From positions 1 through 60,914 of IMG/VR virus record IMGVR_UViG_3300006339_000003: a stretch of 60,914 nt of DNA. One strand, written 5' to 3'. The position numbers and the translations under genes are program-made. Under the pieces are notes generated by a model. That model searched no databases and had not been told where the DNA came from. It worked only from the letters and a program-made list of their open reading frames with translations. Position 1 is the first letter of the stretch; each line of letters starts with the position of its first letter. The stretch comes from a virus. Positions 6,681-14,382 of this stretch are shown here, piece after piece.

Positions 6681-7037
6681 CTTTAAATCAAATGACTTGT
6701 ATAACATACAAGACTCTAGTCCATTCATTGTTGACATAACTACAAGTGATATTGTATATGTAGGGTCAACATAATAACTTACTATAAAAACTGGTTCACC
6801 ATCTGGTCTAGCTCTATCTCTACCAACAGAAACATTAACCAAAGTCATTTCGTTCTTTTCTATATATGCAAGTACACTTTCACTTGTTCCACATATAACA
6901 GGCATTTGTAACCAATATAATTGTCCTTGTTCACTTGGAAATTCAGGCAATGGTGATGTTTCCTGCTCCGCCATAGCAAGTGTGCTCATAGTTATGAGTA
7001 CTGCTCCAAATATTATTGATTTTAACCTTTTTAACAT
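6654..7037 (-). CDS. Exported protein with signal peptide, unknown (127 aa)
   Basis: The N-terminus (MLKRLK, a hydrophobic core, then LAMA before EQE) is a classic Sec signal peptide with likely cleavage near residue 23. The mature part has two Cys (in VICGTSES and LESCML) that could form a disulphide, and beta-rich segments. It is probably periplasmic. It stands alone between the nuclease gene and the tmRNA. No family is recognised. Confidence 0.65.
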   Translation of the reverse strand: MLKRLKSIIFGAVLITMSTLAMAEQETSPLPEFPSEQGQLYWLQMPVICGTSESVLAYIEKNEMTLVNVSVGRDRARPDGEPVFIVSYYVDPTYTISLVVMSTMNGLESCMLYKSFDLKFKGKGISL

Positions 7038-7072
7038 AAGTGACCTCTCGTGGATAATCTCTAGCCACTTTG

Positions 7073-7771
7073 TTAATGATTTTGCTTGATTTTATCTTTG
7101 TTTAGTTCTTCATAGTATTTATAAAAATACTGTATAGATTCTTGTAGTTTTGGCTCAAATATTTTTTTATCTTTGACAAAAGAACGCATTGTGCCGTCTT
7201 CACCTGCCATTAAGATAACTAATTGGTCTATGCGTTTGCCAAATAGCTCTTCATACATAATTGCATAGGCAGTTGTTTGGACAAAATAGTTTTCTATCCA
7301 ATCTTCTTTACGTTCCTTGTTCGCTGTCTTGAAATCTATTACTGATAACTTGCCATTGTACTCAGCAACACAATCAACTTGACCTGCAATGGTCAATTTA
7401 TGACTGTACATAATCTCTTCTAGTAAATGTATGTTATTAATTTGTGCTAAATAAGGCAACATCAATCTAAACATACCTAAAGGTAGTACATCCCTAATAC
7501 TAGGTGTTTCACCTTTGATATACTGTTCAACAAGTGTATGAGTTGCTTTGCCTCTACGTGCCGCTCTACCCATTTCCCAATTGGCTGCTTCTTCACCAAC
7601 TGCTTTTCTCCACTTCTCTAATCCTGCTTTTTTCTGAACACCTAAAACTGTAGTGATAGATGGATAGTTCTTGCCATCTACATCATAGAAACGGAAACCG
7701 TTTATACGTCTACCTTTTGTTTTTGGAAGTTTTGTCTTATCAATATTAATCCAAGTAAATTTATCTGCCAT
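7073..7771 (-). CDS. PD-(D/E)XK exonuclease, RecB/Cas4-like
   Basis: The 232-aa protein has the nuclease core of the RecB-like PD-(D/E)XK superfamily. GKATHTLVEQ (74-83) is the first helix, Glu119 a possible helper acid, GQVD (D133) and IDFKT (D146, K148) the catalytic pair, and Q165-xxx-Y169 (QTTAY) the RecB-type motif IV. Such phage nucleases process DNA ends in recombination or degrade host DNA. No helicase domain is fused. The start is coupled to the upstream 50-aa gene (TAATG). Confidence 0.8.
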   Translation of the reverse strand: MADKFTWINIDKTKLPKTKGRRINGFRFYDVDGKNYPSITTVLGVQKKAGLEKWRKAVGEEAANWEMGRAARRGKATHTLVEQYIKGETPSIRDVLPLGMFRLMLPYLAQINNIHLLEEIMYSHKLTIAGQVDCVAEYNGKLSVIDFKTANKERKEDWIENYFVQTTAYAIMYEELFGKRIDQLVILMAGEDGTMRSFVKDKKIFEPKLQESIQYFYKYYEELNKDKIKQNH

Positions 7772-7923
7772 TATTTGTTCCTCAATTTCTTTCTTAATAC
7801 ACTAATTCGGTGTTTGATACCATCTATTGTTGTGTACATCCATCCACAATCGTGTGGTTCAATTTGAGTTCTGAACCACTTGATTGTATCTTTTAATACT
7901 TCAATCTGTTTTTTTATACTCAT
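7771..7923 (-). CDS. Small helical protein, unknown (50 aa)
   Basis: ATG at 7923, stop at 7771 overlapping the nuclease start. The product is basic and helical (KKQIEVLKDTIKWFRTQIE, then IKHRISVLRKKLRNK) with a central CGW. A near-perfect sigma70-type promoter ends 6 bases before the ATG, so the mRNA may be leaderless. It is the first gene of the unit that continues into the nuclease. Confidence 0.65.
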   Translation of the reverse strand: MSIKKQIEVLKDTIKWFRTQIEPHDCGWMYTTIDGIKHRISVLRKKLRNK

Positions 7924-7929
7924 AATCAT

Positions 7930-7958
7930 ATAATAACATTATATTGCCAATTTGTCAA
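7930..7958 (-). promoter_or_regulatory. Sigma70-type promoter before the nuclease unit
   Basis: TTGACA (7953-7958), 17 bases, TATTAT (7930-7935) on the minus strand. The predicted start site, about 7 bases past the -10 box, coincides with the A of the ATG at 7923, suggesting a leaderless early transcript. Confidence 0.75.
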
Positions 7959-8042
7959 TGCTTATTACGTACCCTTTTGAGCGTACATATCAATGATTTT
8001 ATTACGTTCATTGATTCTATCATCATCAATAATTTTAACCTC

Positions 8043-8513
8043 TCAACTAGGGTCATATGGCTCATATATCGTCTTTCCATCAGAATTTCTATAAGCTCTT
8101 AATATCTGCTTTCTATTATCTTCTGAATTCTTATATGAGCAATGGATCCAACCGCTATTCGGTTCATCCACATTGTGGTATTCCAATATCAATTGGTCAA
8201 AATCTAAATTATCAATAATGTATTTTGCTAGTTCAGCATTTGGTAACCCAAATATTTCAAAATCAGCGGCTTGCCCTTTGGCGTGCTGTGATTTTAAACT
8301 TGAACCTATCTTAACACATAACTCTGGTGAACGGTACCCACTTGATACTGATACTACTTTACCATAATGTGTTCTAATCGGTTGTAGTATGTTCTCACAC
8401 AATTCCTTTAAATTATCTTGGTGGTCTTCACTAGGATTATTACTAATGCCGTGTCTTTCAGCGGTTTGGCTTTTAACCATCTCCGACAATGAAAAGTTTT
8501 CGGTTAATCTCAT
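8043..8513 (-). CDS. Peptidase M15-family endolysin
   Basis: The 156-aa protein matches the M15 (D-Ala-D-Ala carboxypeptidase-like) fold. SSGYRSPELC (57-66) leads to the zinc ligands H77 and D84 in SQHAKGQAADF, with H124 in GWIHCSY. Such phage enzymes cut peptidoglycan cross-bridges during lysis. There is no signal peptide, so it would need a holin to reach the wall; a holin-like protein is encoded at 49736-49894. A second wall enzyme (GH73-like) is encoded at 11855. Confidence 0.85.
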   Translation of the reverse strand: MRLTENFSLSEMVKSQTAERHGISNNPSEDHQDNLKELCENILQPIRTHYGKVVSVSSGYRSPELCVKIGSSLKSQHAKGQAADFEIFGLPNAELAKYIIDNLDFDQLILEYHNVDEPNSGWIHCSYKNSEDNRKQILRAYRNSDGKTIYEPYDPS

Positions 8514-8516
8514 TTA

Positions 8517-8909
8517 TTATCCTCTTGTTAACTTTAATAGTTTCTCTATTTGACCTTTTATAATTGGACCTCTATTCGGCCAATGGATATAAGGTTCATC
8601 ACTTTTTTGTAAATTATATAAAAACGGTAACACAATCTTTTCAATATCTTTAAACCTTGCTTTAATAGACTCATCATCTATCTCTTTTGTTATCGTTTCT
8701 TTATCGTTCACTATCTGCATAATTTCGTTCATCATACTTTTAATAGAAGAAACATCTGACTTAACTTTAGATAGTTCTATGTTTGTACCTTCTACTACTT
8801 TAGGATCAATGCTTGGCGTGTCTGATGGTTTAGATGATACTGGAGTAAAACCCCAATCGTTATCTAAATCAAATCCACGCATAAAATCAGGTATATCTTT
8901 ATCTGCCAT
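8517..8909 (-). CDS. Conserved T4-like phage protein, unknown (130 aa)
   Basis: An acidic N-terminal half (DKDIPDFMRGFDLDNDWGF) is followed by a helical, probably coiled-coil middle. The C-terminus EPYIHWPNRGPIIKGQIEK is a pattern I recall from T4-like cyanophage proteins. No signal or membrane segment is present. It sits between the endolysin and another conserved phage gene. Confidence 0.65.
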   Translation of the reverse strand: MADKDIPDFMRGFDLDNDWGFTPVSSKPSDTPSIDPKVVEGTNIELSKVKSDVSSIKSMMNEIMQIVNDKETITKEIDDESIKARFKDIEKIVLPFLYNLQKSDEPYIHWPNRGPIIKGQIEKLLKLTRG

Positions 8910-8920
8910 TTGTTTAATCC

Positions 8921-9235
8921 TTATCTTTTAAAATGTAGTGCCTTTTTAGCGTGTTTGGCTCTCGCTTGTTCAGTTTTAACTTCCTTTATGCCTCTACGTC
9001 TATGGTGTTTTGCAAAAGAGCTATTTGGATGTGCTTCTGCAATCTTCTGATTTACTTCCTTCCAACCTTGGTCGGTCTTATGAGTTATCCCTTGAACACC
9101 AGATACTATATTTAGGGGAAATAAGACTTGTCTAACGTGTGGGTTCTTATCTAACATTTCTTCCATTTCTGCAATCATCATAAAGTCTACCCATTGTTTA
9201 CCTGTCTTCTTATTTTCAAACGTATATCTAGGCAT
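8921..9235 (-). CDS. Conserved T4-like phage protein, unknown (104 aa)
   Basis: Starts MPRYTFENKKTGKQW, like FmdB-type proteins, but lacks the zinc-ribbon cysteines of that family. The middle (NIVSGVQGITHKTDQGWKE) and the basic tail resemble proteins I recall from marine T4-like phages. The Arg/Lys/His-rich C-terminus could contact nucleic acid. The start overlaps the upstream 47-aa gene by 8 bp. Confidence 0.65.
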   Translation of the reverse strand: MPRYTFENKKTGKQWVDFMMIAEMEEMLDKNPHVRQVLFPLNIVSGVQGITHKTDQGWKEVNQKIAEAHPNSSFAKHHRRRGIKEVKTEQARAKHAKKALHFKR

Positions 9236-9371
9236 TTAAATATCTCTTCTTGTACCACCTATAAAAAGGTTTGTTAGAAAAGTACTCAAATACTGCCGAG
9301 GCAGGTACTTGGTCACTTCTAATACAATCAGCTATATCCTGATATTCAGATTTTTTAATTTTTAACTTCAT
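9228..9371 (-). CDS. Small basic protein, unknown (47 aa)
   Basis: ATG at 9371, stop at 9228. The product starts MKLKIKKSEYQDIADCIR and ends with an aromatic, basic stretch (FYRWYKKRYLNA). It overlaps the genes on both sides by 8 and 17 bp, in the tight style of this genome, which supports it as coding. Confidence 0.6.
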   Translation of the reverse strand: MKLKIKKSEYQDIADCIRSDQVPASAVFEYFSNKPFYRWYKKRYLNA

Positions 9372-9549
9372 ATTTCTTTTTTAGTCTGTTATAGTCTGAC
9401 TCACTACTTATTCCAAATTCATCATCTGCTGCCCCAAAATTATAATACTTCTTTACCATAGGAGCAATCGTACCTTTTTGACGACCTCCTTTATTTCTAT
9501 GTATCCTTCTAGGAGTTCTATTAGTAGACATATTTTTTTTAGATGTCAT
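9355..9549 (-). CDS. Small basic protein, unknown (64 aa)
   Basis: The N-terminal half is Arg/Lys-rich (TNRTPRRIHRNKGGRQKGT) and the C-terminal half mixed and helical. It starts within the last codons of the 2OG-oxygenase gene (ATG at 9549, or ATG at 9531 after the stop). No family is recognised. Confidence 0.55.
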   Translation of the reverse strand: MTSKKNMSTNRTPRRIHRNKGGRQKGTIAPMVKKYYNFGAADDEFGISSESDYNRLKKKYEVKN

Positions 9550-10111
9550 TTTCTCTCCATATTCTAAAAAAGAAAGATAATGTTAATCTTTCTTTAAAGG
9601 TATAATCTAAACAAGGTGCGTGGTATATACCACCGTGATATAAAACTAGTCTATTTGGAACAGCACTTATATAAATGTCTGGCACTTTCTCCATTTGATT
9701 ATTAAAAAATGCCGTGCCTCCATCATATGCCTGGTCAAAATACATCATACCTGCTATTAAAGGTTCTCTATCACCTATAGGATAATCCCTATGTATAAAA
9801 CCATATTTACCAAAGTTTTGTGGTGATTCTTTTACTTCACTCAATATAATTTTTCTAGCAACTGTCTTGAAATCAGTAATTTTAGTTTGTAATATAGTTT
9901 CTATACCAGTTGTGATATAATCGTTCTCTTTATCATATACACCTTCATAACAAGGAAACGCCTGCTTCCTATTACCATATTTATTCTTATATGGTTGATG
10001 TACTGGATGATATTTCAACCTATCTAAATCTCTTTTAATACTATTAAATTTATCTGGTTCAAAAAATGGTATATGTTGTGATATCCCACCTCTTAAAATA
10101 TAGTTTAACAT
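9539..10111 (-). CDS. 2-oxoglutarate/Fe(II) oxygenase-like protein, copy B
   Basis: This 190-aa protein is a close paralogue of the gene at 2820-3413. Long stretches are identical or nearly so, including GIHRDYP-type HxD, GGTAFFNNQME, VPDIYISAVPNRLVLYHGG and DYTFKERLTLSFFF. All catalytic positions (HxD, distal His, Arg) are kept, so both copies should be active. Divergence is concentrated in the first 60 residues and at the end, where substrate choice may lie. The copies are 6 kb apart, pointing to a duplication inside the phage lineage. Confidence 0.75.
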   Translation of the reverse strand: MLNYILRGGISQHIPFFEPDKFNSIKRDLDRLKYHPVHQPYKNKYGNRKQAFPCYEGVYDKENDYITTGIETILQTKITDFKTVARKIILSEVKESPQNFGKYGFIHRDYPIGDREPLIAGMMYFDQAYDGGTAFFNNQMEKVPDIYISAVPNRLVLYHGGIYHAPCLDYTFKERLTLSFFFRIWRENDI

Positions 10112-10112
10112 T

Positions 10113-10307
10113 TTAGATGTCTTTTAGAGTTTCAATAATCTCTTTATTATCTGCTATAACTTTTAATTCTTTGACAACTGTTTCAACTGAATCCATATGC
10201 GTTGCAACACCAACTGGATTATTTAAAAATACATCCACGTTTGTCTTTGCTCTAGCAATATTACCTTCAGCGTGTTTTCTTACTGCGTCTAATATTTTCT
10301 GTTTCAT
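10113..10307 (-). CDS. Conserved small T4-like phage protein (64 aa)
   Basis: An all-helical protein (MKQKILDAVRKHAEGNIARA, NNPVGVATHMD, VVKELKVIADNKEIIETL). I recall the same pattern from T4-like cyanophage proteins with no known function. It abuts the oxygenase gene with a one-base gap. Confidence 0.65.
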   Translation of the reverse strand: MKQKILDAVRKHAEGNIARAKTNVDVFLNNPVGVATHMDSVETVVKELKVIADNKEIIETLKDI

Positions 10308-10480
10308 TAATGATATGTTACCTCTTCTGGTTGATATTTACTTCTTAACTTCTTCCACACTCCGTGCCAAAAGTTCTTTGACCATTTTGTTTCTGACCTG
10401 TCTAATGCTTTTTCTGCTTGTTTAATCAGTTTATCAGCACATCTAGGACAAGCGTATAAATGAGTATTCATAAGTACCAT
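10307..10480 (-). CDS. Small CPRC-motif protein, unknown (57 aa)
   Basis: The product has a single CPRCADK motif near its start, half of a zinc-binding site, and a basic, Trp-rich tail (WSKNFWHGVWKKLRSKY). The frame is open further upstream, but the ATG at 10480, just after the upstream lipoprotein stop, or the ATG at 10471, fits better. It may bind zinc as a dimer. Confidence 0.55.
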   Translation of the reverse strand: MVLMNTHLYACPRCADKLIKQAEKALDRSETKWSKNFWHGVWKKLRSKYQPEEVTYH

Positions 10481-10484
10481 AATA

Positions 10485-10793
10485 TCACTTTTTAACATCT
10501 TTGTCAATGGTAGTATTAGTTGGTGGATGTATTTTTACATCTTTACAAATATACTCTATACCTTCTTTTAATGCTCTACTAACTTTACACTCATAACCAG
10601 TTATACGTGATAACACAAAATCGTTTGTTGTTGGTAAATCTGCTAAACTTAATGTAAAATCTGTACCTGTTTTTATTACAGACATAACTTTATATTCAGA
10701 ATATGTACCTGCACTCGTAGCTAAAAACGCTGGTGCTGTTGCCCCACACGCATTTAAAAGTAATAATAATGATAGTATTGCTATCTTTTTCAT
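10485..10793 (-). CDS. Small lipoprotein, unknown (102 aa)
   Basis: The N-terminus MKKIAILSLLLLLNAC is a lipoprotein signal with the acylated Cys at 16. The mature part (GATAPAFLATSAGTYSEYK, then Thr/Val-rich) looks like a small outer-membrane-anchored domain, with a possible disulphide between two further Cys. It overlaps the upstream membrane-protein gene by 4 bp. Confidence 0.7.
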   Translation of the reverse strand: MKKIAILSLLLLLNACGATAPAFLATSAGTYSEYKVMSVIKTGTDFTLSLADLPTTNDFVLSRITGYECKVSRALKEGIEYICKDVKIHPPTNTTIDKDVKK

Positions 10794-11848
10794 TTCTTAA
10801 CTCCTGATTCTAAATAAGGTTTAGACTTTGGATCATTCCATTCCATTATCTGGTCTAGTTTGATTCTTATCTCATCTGGATCTAAACCTAATTTCATTAA
10901 CTCTTCTGTACCCATACTCTTAAAAAAGTCTTCATAATCTCTATTCTTTAAATCTCTCTTACCTAGTTTTGCAAAAAATGTTTTATAAAAGTTTTGCTTA
11001 TCTCGTAACTTTTGCGCTGTAGCTTTTGACGTAGAAGCGACCCTTTGCCAATTAATTTCTTTTGTTTCTTTCTTCTTTTTCGCTTCATTTTGTAATTTTC
11101 TTTCTCTTATTGATATATTAGCGGCAATCAATAACAATACTGCTAATGGATCAAATACAAATATTAATACTATTATTATATATCTAACTGCCTTATCAAA
11201 ATGTTCTTTTGCTTCATCACCATATATTAGTTCTGCAATATATTTAAGAGGTCCTACATCTGCCTCTATCTTTAATTGTTCTAATTCTATATTACCTTTC
11301 TTTAATGTCAATTCTGCAATGTTATCCATTGCAACTCTTATTTCATTATTTAAAAAATCTCTTTCTTCTTTCTGCTTTTTTCTTTCTTTAAGACCTCTAC
11401 TAACATATTCTTTATCTAGGTAGACTTCTAATGCTTTGTCTAATAAGTTTAATGTCTTTTCTGCTCTATCTATAACAACATTTTCTTGTATAATCTGTCT
11501 ATCTATTAATGCTATGTGTACTGTATTATCACTTGTAGGTCTTACTTGGTCTAGGTGTGCCTTGGATAAGAAACCAAAGATACCCATACTAGTTACAAAT
11601 ACTAACACAATAACAGACGTTGTTAAATATGCTTTTATTGTTGATGGTAGATTTGGATTTCTCCAATTATGATACAACCAACTGGCGGCAACTAACTTAC
11701 CAACTTCTAATGAAGTACCCATAGCAATAATTGCTATCTTCGCACCTGCAAATAGAGTTGCTAGTCCTATAATACTATAAGCGGCAGCTATACCTGATAT
11801 AGATATAGCACTTAATAGTACTATGAATATAAAAAGTAAACTCTTCAT
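10790..11848 (-). CDS. Multi-pass membrane protein with coiled coil (352 aa)
   Basis: It has hydrophobic segments at about 4-24, 26-50 and 73-95, a long charged coiled coil at about 115-200, another membrane segment near 222-246 (IIVLIFVFDPLAVLLLIAA), and a charged cytoplasmic tail. The SIIGLATLFAGA and FDPLAVLLLIAAN blocks are ones I recall from unannotated phage proteins. The function is unknown. The neighbouring lipoprotein and the membrane-anchored glucosaminidase suggest a role in the host envelope. Confidence 0.65.
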   Translation of the reverse strand: MKSLLFIFIVLLSAISISGIAAAYSIIGLATLFAGAKIAIIAMGTSLEVGKLVAASWLYHNWRNPNLPSTIKAYLTTSVIVLVFVTSMGIFGFLSKAHLDQVRPTSDNTVHIALIDRQIIQENVVIDRAEKTLNLLDKALEVYLDKEYVSRGLKERKKQKEERDFLNNEIRVAMDNIAELTLKKGNIELEQLKIEADVGPLKYIAELIYGDEAKEHFDKAVRYIIIVLIFVFDPLAVLLLIAANISIRERKLQNEAKKKKETKEINWQRVASTSKATAQKLRDKQNFYKTFFAKLGKRDLKNRDYEDFFKSMGTEELMKLGLDPDEIRIKLDQIMEWNDPKSKPYLESGVKK

Positions 11849-11854
11849 TTAAAC

Positions 11855-12535
11855 TTACTCCTCTAACACTTGAGCAATTTTTGTCATCATATTGATAACT
11901 CTTTTATCATAATCTTCGGTAGTTGAAAACTTATCTAACGTAGCAATCAACTGTACTGAATCTAACAGTTCACCTTTTTCTAATAGTTTTGCTCTTAATG
12001 CTCTAAACTCTTTGTATGCTGGGTGTTCATTTAATATTCTTATATATTCTTGAACACTATTACACTTCGTTGTAAAAACTCTTACACGCCAAGGTGTGTC
12101 TTCACTCATACCGTGAGGTAATAAACCTTTATCTTTATTCCAAGTCTTAATTCCAAATAAGTTATTTGCTTCTATAGCAAATCTACTTGTACCCCAACCA
12201 CTCTCTAAAGCAGCTTGTGCTGTCACCATTTGAATTGGTACTCTTTTATCTGGTGCTGTTTTCCAATTTAAATAGTCAAGGCACTTATTGACTTCTAATA
12301 TAAATTCTTTATTATTTGTATATTCAAAACTAGGTTCGTGTAGTCCTAATTTTTCTGCCCAAATTGCGTGTTCTATTCTAACTTCTTCTGTTGCTTTCTT
12401 AACTGCAATAGGATTAGGTTTAAATGTTCCCCAACCATATGCTAGTGAAGATACAAAAACAACTAATAAAATTGCTTTAATCCACCAATATGTTTTTCTG
12501 AAAGCACCTGAATATTTTTTTAAGTTCAGTTTCAT
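11855..12535 (-). CDS. Membrane-anchored GH73/Bax-like glucosaminidase
   Basis: One N-terminal membrane segment (about 17-36) precedes a glucosaminidase domain. The motif QAALESGWGTSRFAIEANN with catalytic Glu111, followed by LFGIK, is typical of Bax and GH73 enzymes, which cut the glycan strands of peptidoglycan. The domain would be periplasmic. It could act in lysis or locally open the wall for envelope assembly. The cell also receives an M15 endolysin from this phage. Confidence 0.8.
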   Translation of the reverse strand: MKLNLKKYSGAFRKTYWWIKAILLVVFVSSLAYGWGTFKPNPIAVKKATEEVRIEHAIWAEKLGLHEPSFEYTNNKEFILEVNKCLDYLNWKTAPDKRVPIQMVTAQAALESGWGTSRFAIEANNLFGIKTWNKDKGLLPHGMSEDTPWRVRVFTTKCNSVQEYIRILNEHPAYKEFRALRAKLLEKGELLDSVQLIATLDKFSTTEDYDKRVINMMTKIAQVLEE

Positions 12536-12816
12536 TAAAACCTCGCTATCTGATATTCATATCCACCGATTGATGGATCATTTTTCCTTTGGACAAAACT
12601 TATCTTGTTCTGAAATTGTGCCATACGTTTGAATATCTTTTCTGCTTGTATTTCAGTAAAGTTATCATATATGTCTTTTGACCAATCTCCAGTATAATAA
12701 GTCATAGAGAATTCACCTTCTGCATTATCTATAAACTGTTGAATTTTGTCTGGAACCTTTAAAATTATTCTCTTTAAATAGTAGTCTAGTTCCTTTGTCT
12801 TTCTCACTTCTGCCAT
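12535..12816 (-). CDS. Unknown protein (93 aa), late promoter
   Basis: A soluble-looking protein with no recognised motif (KTKELDYYLKRIILKVPDK, later GEFSMTYYTGDWSKDI). A perfect late promoter lies 16 bases upstream of the ATG with an AAGGAA ribosome site between. The stop overlaps the start of the glucosaminidase gene by one base, so both are probably expressed late. Confidence 0.65.
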   Translation of the reverse strand: MAEVRKTKELDYYLKRIILKVPDKIQQFIDNAEGEFSMTYYTGDWSKDIYDNFTEIQAEKIFKRMAQFQNKISFVQRKNDPSIGGYEYQIARF

Positions 12817-12832
12817 AATCTATTCCTTGTTT

Positions 12833-12840
12833 TATTTATA
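12833..12840 (-). promoter_or_regulatory. T4-type late promoter before the 12535 gene
   Basis: A perfect TATAAATA on the minus strand spans the stop codon of the SprT-like gene, giving a leader of about 11 bases with an AAGGAA ribosome site. It puts the glucosaminidase unit under late control. Confidence 0.75.
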
Positions 12841-13258
12841 TATCTAATCCGACTGCTTTCAGTTTTGGTCTAAAACTATAAAACGTGTCGTTATGATTTC
12901 CTGTATCACCTAAATTTGCCATTTGATACAGATGGATCATTTCGTGTGCCAACGTATCAACAAATTCTTTTTTATTACCATAAGACTTTAACATTTCTAA
13001 TACAAAGTTTCTAGTTCCTTTGCCTATCTTATCATTTATTACAACTTGTCCTATGTAATTTCTTGGTTTATGTACCAACTCAATATCATTAAAGGGAGAT
13101 AACTTATTATCAAACACGTGTTCATTAATAAGTTTAAAATACTTTTTGATATCCTTATATGTAGTTGTATATTTTAACATCTTCACAGCAGAAAGTTCCT
13201 TCTTTAACTTTCTTTTGATTTTCTGCCTTTTTGTAACTGTTTTTGTTCTTTTAGCCAT
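12836..13258 (-). CDS. SprT-like zinc metallopeptidase
   Basis: The 140-aa protein has H105-E-x-x-H109 (HEMIH) and a third ligand in GNHNDTF (H122), as in SprT/Spartan-type peptidases. The N-terminal 25 residues are very basic. Cellular relatives cut proteins cross-linked to DNA; phage versions are common but poorly studied. It overlaps the small membrane-protein gene upstream by about 55 bp. Confidence 0.8.
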   Translation of the reverse strand: MAKRTKTVTKRQKIKRKLKKELSAVKMLKYTTTYKDIKKYFKLINEHVFDNKLSPFNDIELVHKPRNYIGQVVINDKIGKGTRNFVLEMLKSYGNKKEFVDTLAHEMIHLYQMANLGDTGNHNDTFYSFRPKLKAVGLDI

Positions 13259-13395
13259 TCTCTTTTTCTTTTTCTATCCCCTAATTCTAAAATAACAAAT
13301 AAAATCATACTCCCAAGAATTACTATTACTAATTCTCTAGGAATATATTGATATATCCAATGTAAAACGTTAACTATATTTTCAATTACACTCAT
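13204..13395 (-). CDS. Single-pass membrane protein, unknown (63 aa)
   Basis: A hydrophobic segment (about 22-38, ELVIVILGSMILFVILE) is followed by a very basic tail (DRKRKREWLKEQKQLQKGRK). The ATG at 13395 overlaps the stop of the upstream gene. The small size, one membrane span and basic tail would fit a holin, pinholin or antiholin, but nothing is specific. Confidence 0.55.
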   Translation of the reverse strand: MSVIENIVNVLHWIYQYIPRELVIVILGSMILFVILELGDRKRKREWLKEQKQLQKGRKSKES

Positions 13396-13711
13396 AGTCA
13401 CTACCTTTTAAAAGAGCACATTTAAACTCTTTATCGTTTTTTTGTCTGATTTCACTAGCAATACTATCTAGTATATTTGGTAGGTGTTCTTGTAATACGC
13501 CACTAAATTCGTTTATCATAGCGTATACTATCCTATGTAGTTCTGCCTCCATTAAAGCAGTTGAATCTACACCGTTGCCGTCAAGGTTTTCCTTGATAAC
13601 GTGTGCTATAACTGCTTTATTATAATCATTTGCATTAGCAATATTGGATAGACTAGTAAGTCCAAACCATATTACTAAATTCAATAGTATAATAAACATC
13701 ACTTTTTTCAT
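13382..13711 (-). CDS. Exported protein with signal peptide, unknown (109 aa)
   Basis: A signal peptide (MKKVMFIILLNLVIWFGLTS) ends near residues 27-28 (NANDYN). The mature part is helical with a C-terminal Cys pair (FKCALLKGSDYECN). It is the first gene after a strong sigma70-type promoter, so it and the next genes are likely early. Probably periplasmic. Confidence 0.65.
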   Translation of the reverse strand: MKKVMFIILLNLVIWFGLTSLSNIANANDYNKAVIAHVIKENLDGNGVDSTALMEAELHRIVYAMINEFSGVLQEHLPNILDSIASEIRQKNDKEFKCALLKGSDYECN

Positions 13712-13752
13712 AATATATTCTCTCTTTCTATATTTATTGTTTATATGTATCT

Positions 13753-13781
13753 ATTATACACATAAAAGAAAGGAAAGTCAA
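13753..13781 (-). promoter_or_regulatory. Sigma70-type promoter before the 13382 gene
   Basis: TTGACT (13776-13781), 17 bases, TATAAT (13753-13758) on the minus strand: a perfect -10 box at ideal spacing in a short intergenic gap. Confidence 0.82.
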
Positions 13782-13815
13782 GCACTTAAAATCAAGTAAA
13801 ACCAAGTCTTTTTGA

Positions 13816-14349
13816 CTATATGTTCTTTTTTTGTTCTTCTTTTTGATACAATTCGTTCCATCTAAACGCTTCTTTTACTACAGAGTCGCTTAACCCTTTA
13901 TATGCTCTATGTAATTCTTTATTCTTTACACTAAGCAATAATCTCGCTTCGTCCATATGTAATCCTTCTAACATTTGGATAAACATAGTTTCTTTTTGAG
14001 TTTTTGTAGTTTTATTGTCTGCGCCTCTAATAAAATGCCACAAACGTTTTGCTTCAGTTTTAAGTGTTGTATGTTCAGTACCTTTCGGTGCTGGATTTTC
14101 CATATAAGGAGGTGTACCGTCTGGTAACTCCCACTCAATACTAGGATCAAATGATCCTTTTAAAAGCATCCTTAAAGATGGATGGTCATATTGTTTTAAG
14201 ACCGTCAACTTTTTAGATTTATCTTTTGCGTTATTTACTCTAGTTAAGACTTCTGAAAATAGCAAGTCACCTGAACCAGCGGTGCTGGCCATTGCTTCCA
14301 TAGAGGACTTACTTATTAATGATGGATGTTGTTTTGCTTCTTCTGCCAT
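13816..14349 (-). CDS. DUF6433-like conserved T4-type phage protein
   Basis: This 177-aa protein carries blocks typical of a family widespread in T4-like phages: LKGSFDPSIEWELPDGTPP, APKGTEHTTLK, LWHFIRGAD, KETMFIQMLEGLH and DEARLLL. Its role is unknown. The frame is open to a TTG slightly upstream, but the ATG at 14349 has a GGAG ribosome site at good spacing. A late promoter lies 35 bases upstream. Confidence 0.75.
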   Translation of the reverse strand: MAEEAKQHPSLISKSSMEAMASTAGSGDLLFSEVLTRVNNAKDKSKKLTVLKQYDHPSLRMLLKGSFDPSIEWELPDGTPPYMENPAPKGTEHTTLKTEAKRLWHFIRGADNKTTKTQKETMFIQMLEGLHMDEARLLLSVKNKELHRAYKGLSDSVVKEAFRWNELYQKEEQKKNI

Positions 14350-14382
14350 TTTATACTCCAATTTCTAATATTAATCATATAT

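Noticed and set aside
7116-7123. TATAAATA on the minus strand inside the RecB-like nuclease gene
   Set aside because: It is in the coding region of conserved-type residues with no suitable gene start nearby; probably chance in AT-rich DNA.
7924-8042. A short minus-strand frame reading VKIIDDDRINERNK
   Set aside because: It has no ATG, GTG or TTG start at a useful place; it may be a decayed gene fragment.
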